Assembly: GCA_032358165.1 (NCBI GenBank)
Contig: JAALGY010000037.1
Location: forward strand, 1,141,001 to 1,205,000
DNA length: 64,000 nt
DNA from: Diplosphaera chodatii
Lineage: Eukaryota; Chlorophyta; Trebouxiophyceae; Prasiolales; Stichococcaceae
Direction: 5' to 3'
Shown in pieces: positions 1 through 11,500 of this stretch. Within the stretch, counting starts at the first letter, position 1; every line of letters starts with the position of its first letter. A program made the translations under genes and the position numbers. The notes under the pieces were generated by a model that ran no database searches, was not told the origin of the DNA, and was given only the letters and a program-made list of their open reading frames with translations.

Positions 1-117
1 CTTTGCGGCACAGCAGTAGCATGACTTTCGGCCTTGCTCTCAACCGGCTGAACCCACTGACAGCACTGTCAAGCTGCGCTTAGCTGCTGGAGTACATACT
101 GCTCCCTCATTCTGCAG

Positions 118-2070
118 GCCGGGCTGGCAGCCTGGACCCAACAAGCTGCCGGTCCCATGCGCAAGGGGCACCGTGAAGGGCGGCGTCGGCAGCTACAAGT
201 GAGTGCCCCCAGAGCTTTGGGAGCATGCAGCTCAGCAATGCTGCTCTTGCCCGGCGTCTGTGCGCCTGCAATCCACTCCACATGTCAGGTGGTGTCAGCA
301 GCAGGGCGGAAAGCTCTGCACTGCACATCCTCCATCCTCGGTCACATACTGATGGCTCAGTTCAACACCCAGCTGTGTGACCGGGCATCATGGCCAACAG
401 TCACTCTCTCGGGCTGCTGCGCCCTCATACAAGCCTACCTGGGTGACGCACCTGCAGGTGCATCCCGTGCAACGGCAACGGAGCTCGCGGCTGGCCGAGG
501 TACGGGCCAGATGAGGCGGGGACCGCCTGCCTGGAGTGCCCCGGAGTCCCCGACGGCGGCGATGTGATTGATGACCGCTCCACGTGCATCCCCGGCCCGG
601 GTGAGTGACATTCAGACGCTCAGCACGCCTCCTGTTTAACGTTCCTGAGACCCCGATGCGCTAGCTTGCTGGGACTGCTGGTTCACTGAGAATGCCCACT
701 GGGCATGCCGACTGCCCACTGGGGATGCTGGTCGGACTGGCATGCTTGGACACTTTTTGGACAGTCTTGAAGGGTTGCAGCAAAGCGCGGCAGACATGTG
801 GTACTGTTGCTCAGGGTACGAGCCAAGTGCGCCCCTCGGCCGCATGGCGCCCTGCCAGCCCGGCACCGCCAAAGCGGGCACCGGCACCTACCTGTGCGTG
901 CGGCTTGACCAGTTTTCAGATGTGACTGCCGGCATATCTGTGCTTCTATTTGACCTGACATCGGCACGTGCACCTACTGCCACTGTGAACCTGACCAGCT
1001 GCGCTAAGGGTTGTGGTGAATAGCGTGCTGTGGCGAACACCGTCATGCTGAAGGACAAGTGCTCATGCGCAGGTGCGGCGACTGCGACGGCCTGGGACCC
1101 AATGGTGGACAGCGCTACCAGCCCGGTACCAACGCCACCGAGTGCCTGGAGTGGTGCGTATGACGGCTGACTCTTTCAGCATGGCACTGCACACCCTCCA
1201 CATGTATGTATTGGTGTCAAGCCTTGATGCAGTGATTCTGACCCTGAGACGGTCGGCTTGCTTAGGGTGCCGTCGTACTCGCCGCATAGTGCATCTCAAA
1301 TTCAGCATTGCTTCCTGCAGCCCACCTGGCGGCACCGTCAATGTAGCCCGCACCACCTGCAGTGAGTCCAGACATGTAGTGCGCCTGTCATGTGCTCATG
1401 TGCTGGGGAGCTGCTGTTGACCTGTAGATCTGGAGATGTGGCAAGGCAGGCATTTGACACTGCGCAACAGCAAGCGTCACTCAATACGTGATGTCCCTGC
1501 GCGTTGATGTTGCAGCGCCACCCAGCCCGCCGCCGCCGCTGCTGTCGCCAAGCCCGCCACCAGCGAAGGTCAGCCCGCCGTCCCCGCCGCCTGACGCGTC
1601 GCCATCACCACCCCCCAACCCAACGCCCTCACCACCCCCCAACCCACCGCCCTCACCGCCCCCCAACCTACCGCCCTCACCGCCCCCCAACCCACCGCCC
1701 TCACCACCCCCCAACCCACCGCCCTCACCGCCCCCCAACCCACCGCCCTCACCACCCCCCAACCCACCGCCCTCACCACCCCCCAACCCACCGCCCTCAC
1801 CGCCTCCGGCGCCGCCCCCAAGGTGCAGCCTGTCATGCCTCATACAGATCTGACTGCAACCCGGACATCTGGATATCGGGGCATCTGCTCGGATGTATGA
1901 ACAGGTGTGTATACATGAAATGAACGGTGCTGCTATGTCTCTGCAGCCCGCCCCCAGTGCCGCCCCCCTCACCGCCGCCATCACCCCCACCCAGCCCGCC
2001 TCCGTCCCCGCCGCCTTCTCCCCCGCCAAGCCCGCCCCCCGAGCCGCCCCCAGAGCCGCCTCCAAACTGA
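118..2070 (+). CDS. Modular cysteine-rich secreted protein with SPPP stalk (3' part, family member A)
   Basis: The gene enters from the left edge, so start and signal peptide are not visible. Exons that keep phase throughout: 118-198, 458-600, 815-893, 1073-1153, 1321-1361, 1516-1822, 1947-2070 (TGA). The cysteine part reads as CAKGTVKGGVGSYKC, CNGNGARGWPRYGPDEAGTA, CQPGTAKAGTGTYLCGDC and PPGGTVNVARTTC, which resembles Ephrin-receptor-like / GCC2-GCC3 repeats (PF07699 type) and matches the paralogues at 15.7 and 19.8 kb, including the GGTV..RT(T/S)C exon. It then passes into a hydroxyproline-type stalk, (SPPPNPPP)n followed by SPPP repeats, ending EPPPEPPPN. Such stalks are typical of algal cell-wall glycoproteins, so an extracellular or wall role is inferred. 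Domain family is fairly sure; function unknown. The upstream change GCA-AGG gives R or K variants at one site depending on frame reading, a minor uncertainty. Confidence 0.7.
1605..1796 (+). repeat. Eight 24-bp tandem units encoding SPPPNPPP
   Basis: Eight consecutive 24-bp units encode SPPPN(P/L)(P/T)P, followed by one SPPPAPPP unit. Units differ mainly at synonymous third positions (CCA versus CCG), showing recent expansion with protein-level conservation. The opposite strand reads as a Gly/Glu-rich open frame, which is only its shadow. Confidence 0.95.
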
Positions 2071-2802
2071 TTTCACGGTGAGAGCAGCGCTGTTCCCGCC
2101 GCCGCGTCATGAGCGGTCTCTCTATCATGTGCTCAATGCCACCAGGGAAATGCCATTTAACCTGGCGGCTGGTGTGCTCCTGTGCAGCTGATCGACAAGC
2201 CGATGACCGACACGCTGATCTGGTGGGTCGTCGCACCTGTTGTGGCCTTGTCGAGCCACCAGTCCCACTTGCCATACAGCCGGGAGCGCTTTGGGAAGCC
2301 GCTTCAGCATGGCAATTCTACGGTTGCCGCACACGGCCTGCTGCAGGCTGGACAACAAGCAATACACATCGGCAGTAATGTGAGCGCTTGCTGTCGGGTG
2401 CAGACAGCTCACAGCATGGTTGCGACAGACCGTTGCCATGTTTGGGCTGGAAAGTGTAAATGCACTTGCTACCTGTGTAACGTGTGCACTAGGATTGGAC
2501 ACTTAGTATGCTTGAACGACATGCATGTTGTTTTGGATTGCTGGGTGTTTTGGGAGGCCGTCGAATGGGAACTGAGTCAGGTCCCTGCTCTTCAGCACGG
2601 CAATCAAACGAATCTCGCTACAGGAAGATGAGTGGGTACAAAGCATGGAAGCCCAGAACGCCACTTTGAGCTGATGATGTACAGATACACTGGTACGTCT
2701 GCTGGTGTTGAGCTGCTAAATCGCACGGTGTGCATAAGCATCACGTCTTGGCGGTGTTCAAATCCCAGGCTGCTCAGATTTTGTCACATGTACGCTGCTT
2801 AG
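2071..2802. other. Gap after cysteine-rich gene A; no supported gene
   Basis: This stretch follows the TGA of gene A. A 149-codon open frame on the plus strand (2182-2631) contains several cysteines but has no coding-like third-position bias and no family similarity I recognise. It is probably 3' UTR and intergenic DNA. Confidence 0.5.
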
Positions 2803-2993
2803 AATCAGCACTTTGCCACGCCCACCGCTGCTGCGGCCAGCCTGTGTTGGCCTACAATCACGGCGTGCACTACTTGTGCCCCTTTGCCACCGCGGCCGCC
2901 TGCGGGGCCAGCCAGTGCCGCGACCGCTGTATGGCGTCCCCGTGCAGCAGCGCCACCCGCGCCATGAGCGTCAGCTTGTCCAGCTGCACTTGA
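2803..2993 (+). CDS. Orphan cysteine-rich exon (possible terminal exon)
   Basis: A TTAG acceptor at 2799-2802 opens a frame that ends at TGA 2991-2993. From about 2818 on, almost every codon ends in G or C, as in the real exons of this window, and the peptide is cysteine-rich (HRCCGQPVLAYNHG, then CGASQCRDRCMASPC, ending SLSSCT). It is not in the reading frame reached by gene A, whose SPPP frame stops at 2070. It may be the last exon of an alternative transcript of gene A, a small separate gene, or a leftover of a decayed paralogue. No function can be proposed. Confidence 0.35.
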
Positions 2994-3140
2994 CAGGATA
3001 TGAGGCCTTCGGACGTGCCGTACTGATTTGCACCACAGAAGTCGGTTGAACAAGGCGTGTCTTCAGGCTGACATCATGCGAAGCAGCCGGGGGTGATGAC
3101 CACATGACACCTGTTCCACCAGACCGGCAGTTGCCGGGCT

Positions 3141-6100
3141 CTAGCCTGCAGGGTTTGGGGGTTTCAGGGCTGTGTGGACCTGCTCGGTGATGGCGAAGCT
3201 GTAGCTGGAAAAGCGCATGTGGTCGTCGGGGGTGCGCCCCGCCATCTGCCGCGCCGCGCTGGCGGCGTCGGGGGTGGCCGCGCCGACGGCTGCCGGCCCC
3301 CCTGCAGCGGCGCCGCCGGCCCCCGCCCCTGCTGCCGCAGCGGTTTGCTGCTCCCCGTCTGGGGCGGATGCCTGCAGATTGGTGACGGCGGCGGCGGCGG
3401 CGGCAGCGACCGGCGGCGGCTGTGCAGCATGTACAGGAGACGCCCCGTCACCGGCACCGGCGCTGCCGGCGCCCAGGGCGGCGAGGCTGCCGGGGTAGGT
3501 GGTGACGCGCACCAGTGTGAAGAACTCGCGCACCACCTCCTGCTGGTGCTGCCGTGCCGCCAGCCTGCAACCATGTGGTGTACATTCTGATGGCTCACCT
3601 GCACCCGGACATGGTCACGCATGGTGTGCACATGCTGTGTGTGCGCACATCTGATGCTCTATTGTGAAGAGCTGGCTTGTTCGATTGCTTATTACAGTAA
3701 GGTGCAGCAGCAGCGATAGCGCAAACCATTCTGTTGCACTCTGTGCCATTTCTGATGCGAGACAGAGTCGGAGATACAAAGCAACGGGGTCCGATACACG
3801 CAGCAGCAGCATCTGCTCTGCAGCAGTGAAGCATGGTGTCGTATTGTCAGGACGCAACCCACCGGGTCTCCTCCACCGCTGCGATCGCCGCCTGCACATC
3901 CGCCACGCTGCCGCCGCGGCGGCATAGGAACGCCGCCACCGCCGCCCCCAGCACGATGACGGCCCGGTAGATCGGTCTGCGCATCCGGTCAACCGTACGC
4001 ATCAGCATGAGGCTGTCCACCCTACTGCTGCAGCAGCCGGCGCGTCATATGATGCAGATGCATGTGCCAACATTGCTCGACGTGAAATTGAAAGCCGCTG
4101 CATCCAGGCCATGCCACAGTGCCTTTGCCAAGGAAACAACAGCGCAAATGCTGGCCACGGGCAGCTTCGAGATGCAATGGCTCACCTGAAGGTCGCTGTT
4201 AGGGGCTGCATGTAGTGGGTCCAGGGGGCGGCGGAGAAGCGGCCCGCGACGATGGGCTTGGCGCACAGCACCAGCGACATCGCCGCCAGCTTGTCCGTCA
4301 GCGCCAGCGCCGCCTCCAGCAGCTGCAGGTTGACACAGCCGGGCCCTGAGTGGAGGCGTGCGTTGTGCGAGACTGCGCAGGTGCGCCACTTTTGTTTGCA
4401 CATAACATGTTGGGCCCCTGGCCGCCAGATTGTGCTGTAGCAGCCAGAGTAGCCTCCAGCAGCTGCGCTTTAAACCGCGGAAACCGCTGCCACAATGCAA
4501 GTCCTGATGCACCACGACTTGCGGGTTAGGTCATCATCCGGCACCTCGTGCACGGCGAGAGGCATGACCAGGATGCCGCGGCGCCAGGCGACCGTTTCCG
4601 CCGCCAGCGTCTGCTGCACGCACGCTGCGGCGGCAGGCAAGGACGCGTCACGTCATCCAGCTGGAGGCACAAGAATTGCGCGCTAGCAGAGCATGGCAGC
4701 ACACAGCGACTGGCGTCCCATCGTCCAGCTGCGTTGCTGCTGGCACTCGTGAAGATAGATAGGTTTTATGCTCGGCCCCAGCTCGACGCCTAATCTTGCA
4801 GCAGTGATCCTCCACCCACCCAGCGGCTGCACGATGCGCTCCTGCAGCAGGTGGCCCGGCAGCGGCGCGGCGCCATCCTTCATGGCGCCCCGCAGCGCCG
4901 AGCGGCCGGCGGAGGCTGCCATCTCGTAGCGTGCCGCGTCGCCCTGCGCCACCATGAGATCCGCCGCCTCCTGCAGTTCGCAAATGAAGGTCGGGCCATG
5001 CTGCTTGTGGTTGTCGAACGTGTCTCTGGCCGCCCTACACCAGGGGCATCGCAGCCTGATATTGCAACGAGCAATGCAGACGCCAGCTACTGGCGGCACA
5101 CAGTGCGTCCTGCCCGGTGCGACATGCGTCCTGTTGCGTCGTGACGTGCAGCGGTAAACAGGGATTGCACATGTCAGCGCACCTGGAACACGGAGCCCAG
5201 CAGCTCCAGCGCCGCATCTGATGCATACCTGCGAGAGGGTACATCAGCAATCGGGCCGTGTGAGCAGCCGCTGTCGCTACTGGTGGCAGTGTTGCCACAG
5301 CAGACAGAACCTCAACAAACCAAGACCCAGCCACAAACCCCAACACATCGGCTAGAAACGGATGGCGCTTAGCGCATGGCGCAGCGCACCAGGGCCGGAC
5401 CAGATTCATGGCCAGGATACCCGCCATGGCGCAGCCCACCGCCGCTGTCTGCGCGACGCAAAACAGGTGCCTCAGTAGACCGGAACCTGGCACACGACCA
5501 TGACACAGCAAGTGGCCACCGCGTGATGACGTGCATCGCATTGACAGCGTCTGTGACTGCTGCGGAGATGTGCCTTGCAGAGGCCCTGCAAACCACTGAT
5601 TGGCACCAACAGGCACAACATACATCCAGCTGCGCAAAGGCAGCACAGAAATGGCGAGTCTTGTCAAAGGTTGGAGCGAGTGGCCTCACCTGTGCGTAGA
5701 AGGGCTGGATGCTGCCGCTGCGGGGGCAGCCGGAGGGCGCTGTGCACGCCACGATTTGCACGTGCTGGCACAGCACCAGCAGGTTGAAAGTGATGACCAT
5801 CAAGAACACTGCACAGCAGCAGGCCTCAGTCACTAGGCTGCACTCGGATCTTCAGATGGTGCAGTTGGAGATGCGCTGAGTGCTGGTGGTAGCGCCAGCA
5901 ACTGTGGCTGCATCTCTTGCTGGAGGGGCCCGCATGCTAGTGCAGGCATGCACGCAACAGGGACAACAACCCTTATCGGCAGCATCAACGCTCATGGAGT
6001 CACCTGCATACTTGAACTGGCTGGACATCCACAGCGCGACGACAAAGTCGAAGGCCAGCAGGATGGCGCTGAGGATGTAGGGGTTGTCCGCAATGCTCGG

Positions 6101-7647
6101 GTGGGCCATGACTCCGAAGGCTGCGATGCCGCCCACCGCTGTCGTCACCACCCGGAAGATGCCCTTCGTCATGGTGGTCTCCACCTGCACGTGCAGTGCG
6201 CAGCGGGGAATGCGAAACCTGTATGCATCACTGGCGGTACACCATGAGCTTCCCAGATGCGCTGCAGCAACAGCGTGCATGTGCAGCACACTAGTTATAC
6301 GCTTCTGTTTGGGGACGCGCTCAGGTGTGCCATGACCCTAGATTATACCATCAGCGGGGCTTGCAAGGTAGGTTTCCAAAGGCAGGAAAACTTCAAGCTG
6401 CAAAGTGTATGTAAGCAGACAACCACCTTCTCGCTAAGCACCACGGCGACGGTGAAGTAGCCAAACAGCAGGCGCCACCCCCGCAGCGCTGGCAGCGCAC
6501 CCTGCAGCGCCGAGACACGCCGGTCAGGCGCCTTGTTTGTGCCACAGCAGAAGCACAGGTGGACCTCTCCCTGCCCTAAGTGCTTCGGAACAAGGTACCC
6601 AGTGAAGGGCTGATGTGGAAACACCATCATCAGTAGTAGGAGTTCTGCCGACCTGCAGTGCCAGGATGAGCACGATGGCGACGCCCGAACCCAGGAAGTA
6701 CTTCAGGCCGAACTGCAGCTGCCTGCATCACAGGCGCATGCCACTTGCACAGTTTCAAGGCACAGAAGAAGGCTCTTCAGTGCAACCAGTGCATGATAGC
6801 TCTGCAGGGCGCAGCAGGATTGGGCTCGTGGCACACCAACGGGTGTCAACGACAGGACCTTTGGGAGCACTCCAGAGATCCCGGCTTACAGGAACCCAGC
6901 AACACAGCCAGCGGTATCTGCACCTGAAGTACAAAAGCAGGCGCAAACAATGCCTCTGCAGGTTCATGGTTCAGTGTACATGCTTGCCTGTCGGTGTTGA
7001 TCCTGCGGGCAAGGGCTCTGGGGTCCCGGGTGGCAGCCGGCAGCGAGCTCCGCAAAACGTGGGCCCACCGGCGGAACGCCACCAGCCCGGAGAGGCCGAG
7101 CACTATCGGCCGCAGGTACGCCCAGCACGTGTGCGCCTGCAATTGGCAGATGGCGATGCAGCGCTGCTCAGCGTATTTTGTCCTCCTCCCACGGTCTCAG
7201 CGCCAATGCTTGGATACTCCAACGAATGCCATAGCATTTGGATGGTGCCTGAAGCTGCGGCGCACCTGCTTCCGCAGCCGGCCCCGCAGCCGCTGTTGTT
7301 CTGCAGGAGGTTTGTCGCCCTTCCGCCGCCGCCGCTTGCGGTGCCATGGCAGTGCCTGCAGGACATCATGTGCAGGTTTTGGGCATGGCGCTCGCAAGCG
7401 CAGGTACACAGCGGTGTGTCGACTACTTGGGGTGCGTGAAGTACATGCAACACGGGTGCAGCTGCTCTTGTTTCCATCATTTTGCTGGGATGCCGGCGGC
7501 TGTCATGGTCCGCGTGCGAAACCGCAAGCAGGGAGCATGCCAGGTTCAGCAGCAGGGCACCTGGGACGGCTTTGCTGCAGGGGAGGCAGGCGACGATGGC
7601 TGCGAGCTGGAGTTGAGGGTGAGCGAGCGCTGCGTGGGGGAGGGCAT
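3141..7647 (-). CDS. Multi-pass membrane protein, FUSC/ALMT-like
   Basis: Exons on the minus strand, in order: 7647-7561, 7355-7266, 7136-6988, 6722-6653, 6501-6427, 6184-6004, 5808-5690, 5448-5390, 5228-5183, about 5045-4820, 4624-4545, 4322-4186, 3976-3863, 3564-3141 (stop). Phases agree except at the acceptor of the ~5045 exon, which I could not fix. After a basic N-terminus (WHRKRRRRKGD) come hydrophobic segments LGSGVAIVLILALQ, FGYFTVAVVLSEK, then VETTMTKGIFRVVTTAVGG, ILLAFDFVVALWM, VFLMVITFNLLVL and AVGCAMAGILAMNLVRPW. The pattern 'YFTVAVVL..E..TMTKGIFRVVTTAVGG' resembles the conserved TM hairpin of FUSC and aluminium-activated malate transporter families. A long soluble half follows, ending in an Ala-rich tail and MRFSSYSFAITEQV. 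An organic-anion efflux role is inference. The intron after the third exon appears to use a GC donor (GACAG|GCAAGC). The first ATG (7647) is the best visible start but unproven. Confidence 0.6.
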
Positions 7648-8195
7648 GTCAATCGCGGCTGCATCCGTTACAGGGCTGCCGCCTGTGCCATCTGCAGGCA
7701 GCACAGCTCCAGGTGATTGAGGCATGCACTTCAGCGGCGGCTGAGGGCTGGCCGTACCGCCTTGTCTGCTCAACCCATTTGCTGATTAGCCTCAGGGATG
7801 TTGCAAGTATCGCTGCACTCTAGGGCTCATGACATCATCCAACAGCAACATGATGTCAAAGCAGCAAGCCGAAAGATGCATGCCGACACAATGCAGATGA
7901 GTCAGCAGCTGACCACCCACCTTGTAGGTTGACAACCGACGGATGGCTGCGGCTGCGCTGCAGGAATGTCGACATCGGGATGTTCTGCAGCGGCCTGCAG
8001 CAGGAAAACGTCAGCACATCAGCGGATTCGAGGGCAATGCTGTTGCAACACAGCAACATGCACACGAGATGCACGCATGTGACCTCGTGACACAGCCGCC
8101 AATGATGCATGATATTTGCTGGCAAACCAATAAAGGCAACTATTGCATGAGTGAGAAGAAGATGTGATGCGTGTGGCAGATGTACAATTGGGTTG
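7648..8195. other. Spacer between the two membrane-protein genes
   Basis: Promoter and 5' region of the downstream gene and 3' region of the upstream one. If the upstream gene splices at the GTATGT at 8211-8206 instead of stopping at 8196, a short further exon near 7971-7933 (acceptor CCTGCAG, donor GTGGGT) could belong to it. I see no independent gene here. Confidence 0.4.
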
Positions 8196-8479
8196 TCAGC
8201 TGTCTACATACCTGAGGGCCATACCCTCCAGGCTGGCGCGCCCCACGCGGATCGGCAGCTGCCGGTCGCTGCTCTGCGGCGTGCCGACGCTGATTGTGGC
8301 GGTAGGCGACTCCGCACCCAGCGAGGACACGCCGTCGGCGTCGGGTGCACCCGGCGTGGAGACGCGCAGGCTGTTGCTGAGGTCGCCGCCTGCGGTATCG
8401 ACCCCTGCTACGCTGTGGCCGCTACTCCTAGCTGCAGAGCTGCCGCTCTGGCTGTGCCGGGGCTGTGCCTCGGACTGCG

Positions 8480-8510
<31 letters not shown>

Positions 8511-11500
8511 AGCCTGCGGTCGCAGCCTGTGTCGCAGGTAGGACTCCGAGGCACTGCTGTCACCGCTGCTGTTGTTACCACTGCCGCCACCGCCGTGACG
8601 TTGCAGGCCATTCTGCCCGCCACTGCTGCCGTTGCCCATCCCGAGTTCTATATCTGCCTCACCGTCTGCAGCAGCACCTTTGAGTGTGCCACTGTCACTG
8701 CTGCTGCTGCCGCTGCTGCTGCTGCTGCGTGCTTCCGGCTGCCGCAGGCGGTGCCGCAGGAAGCTCTCGCTGCGCCGGCTGCTGCTGTGGTCTGCGGCAG
8801 CGGGGCGGCCCTTGCTTGCTGAGCTGTCCCCGCCCGGCCTGCAGGACAACATGAGTGACTGGATCGTCGATGTCAGAGCATGGCCACGCGACCCTGACTT
8901 GCCTTTTGGGGGAAGGCACCGCCGCTGAGGTTGCAAATGCTTGTTTATAGGCTGAGGCGACACAAGTGGCCTTGCCTCCATGCGGCCGTGTCCACCGAGA
9001 GCGCCGGGCGGAAGGAGCCCAGCAGGTTTGGCGGCGAGATGGATGCGACGTCCACGCTGCTGTCGTGCCGCCTCGCTGCAGGCCGCGGAGTGCAGGTTTC
9101 AGTATTCAGAGGGGTTCAGGGTTCAAACCCTAAATAGCTGGGGCACATGAAGGAGCCCGGGGCCACCTCGGCACCGCATGCAGGCACTGGCAACATGGCA
9201 GCACTGCGCCCTGGTTATATGGGAATACATATCAAGGTAATGCAGCCTTCCTTTTACCACAGCCAGGGGCAGCGCAAGCACCACAGAGCGCCTGCGCTTA
9301 CTTGAGCCATGCATCCTGGGAATCTCCAGCAACGCGGCCGTACTTGGGTGCGGGCGTCGTCCGAGGCGGCGGTGGTGCTGGCGGTGCTGCTGCGACTTCC
9401 GCCCCAGGGCCTCTGCGACGTCCCGCTCCAGCCGCACGGTGGACTCGATGATGCCGCTCGCCAGGGCCGCGACGTAGTACACGCCCCGCAGCTGCAGAGC
9501 AAGGGTCAAGCATGCATCTGTTGTGTGGGTGGGTACGTTTGTGCGGTGTCATCACGAGTGCTGCTATTGCAACACAAACTAGTGGAGCTACACCAAGACA
9601 CACAGGCTATGCTCGCCAGAACACCAACATGGTTGCATCGGGTACGACCCTCCACCTACCCTCCACACACAGCTGAGTAGGTACTAGCAGCTCTAGTTGA
9701 CAAAGCTTAGGGTATGAAGGCATCAGGGTGGACGGAGCACACACCTCCGGCATGTGGCGGTAGGCGACCGCGTGCTGCTGGGAGTCCCACGGCAGCGCCC
9801 GCACCATGGTCGCCAGCATGTCGTGCAGCCCCGTCGCCATGCCCGCCTCGATCACGCCCCAGCTGTCCATGAGCGTCCGCAGGTCGCCCGCTGCCTGCAC
9901 GACGTGTTTTTGCACTTTCTGTGCGATACGCAGAGCAGAGCCAGGCACAGCACAGCTTGGGCGGCGCAAGCCTTGTGCTGCCGCTGAGTTCGCAAATATG
10001 TTTGCACGCCAGCGCAGAAGACCGTTCAGCAGAGACCATGCACACCTGTGTGGGGTCGGGGTGCTGCCGAACCGCCGCCGCCAGCACCGCGCAGGCGGCC
10101 GCGACGTGCGCGAAGGCGGCCCGCATGCCGGGCATCGCCTCCAGGCCCGCCTGCCGCTGCAGGGTGGCCAGCCTGAGCAGCCGGCCTGCAGACAGCAGAA
10201 CGAACGTCATCCTGTACTCCTCGCTCTAGCACACCCCAAACTGTGCAGACAGAGCACAGCTTCCAGCGCTCGCATTGCACATGCGTGATACCCAATGTCA
10301 AGGGTAGTTGCACATCTGCGTAAGGGTGTGCGTGGGGCATCACCTTCCGCGGTGGCGACCCCCTCCAGGGCCGACTCCAGGCAGGCGACCCGGGTCACCA
10401 GGGAGTCCAGGCTGTCCAGCACGCGCCCCCAGCGCTTGAGGCTGCCCCGCAGCAGGCAGGGCGGCTCGAAGGCCGCGTGCCGCGCCGCCGCTCGCGCCTG
10501 CAGCAACGCACGAGCCCATGCGTCAATTTGCAGTCAGTGCTGGAGGCGCTGCTGTCCGATCATGCATGGCAGACCGGGTTTGATCATGCATGCGTTTGCA
10601 AGGCTGGAACCCAGCCTGGGTGCTGGCATGAGTGAGGGCCGTGGGCTTCAAGCCTCACACATGCAGCTGCCATGGCCCACATTCAGCCCCTTATTCGAAT
10701 TGAAGGAACAAGGTGCACCAGCAGGAGCCTTGGGCGCAGGTCCGCGGCGCGCGGCAGGTTGGGCGGCCGCTGCTCGGCGAGGGTCTTTTGGCGGCCGGGG
10801 TCGGTGGCGCGGCGGATGCGGTCGGCGTCCACCCAGGGGTCGTGCAGCCCGGCCAGCGGCGGCAGCTCCGCAGCGGCCGCTCCCAGCGGCTCCCTGGCGG
10901 CATCGCCCTCGAACAGCACGCCTGGGACAGCACGCGGCAACCTGAAGTACTTGCCTCCAGACCACAGGCCAGTCATCATTGGCTCCAGTCCGGCCGACCG
11001 GACAAGGCCGCTGTGGCGATCGCTCAGTAGTGTGTGCACGACAAGCAGCCGCGCTGCTGGGTGGGCTGCTGCAACGGCGGCTGGCGTGGGCGACCTACCC
11101 GCGTAGCCGGACACGCTGTGGCCCAGCGCCTGGATGGTGTCGGCGAGCGCCGCCCGCAGCCGGCCGGACGCCAGGTCCGGCAGCACCAGCGCGCCCACCG
11201 CGACGTTGGCGAGCGCCGCCAGCGCCCCGTCCGCGATCACCTCCAGCACCACCTGCGACCCGGGAGCGCAGCGTACACAGCTTGCAGCACCAGTGTCCTC
11301 GCGAACCTGTGCGCTGTCTGCGAGCAGGGCATGGCGCAGCGACCTGATGAGTGATGAGCTGGCGTCCTGACGCTTTGAATGCATACGGCATCAGGAGAAG
11401 CCATGGAGAGGGTGCTACCAGTACGCCATTCACATCCACCAGCACGTGTACGTCATAATGTTGGAAAAAAAGACCGGCAGGGGCTCACGTTCTTCCACAG

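Noticed and set aside
1481..2275. Long minus-strand open frame of Gly/Glu repeats, 264 codons
   Set aside because: It is the complement of the SPPPNPPP repeat of gene A, with no splice or domain support of its own.
2745..2775. tRNA T-arm-like GTTCAAATCCC
   Set aside because: The flanking bases cannot pair as a 5-bp T-stem and no cloverleaf can be drawn.
9105..9135. tRNA-like B box (GGTTCAAACCC)
   Set aside because: No matching D-arm, anticodon arm or acceptor stem around it; it is a short inverted repeat in an intron of the FUSC-like gene.
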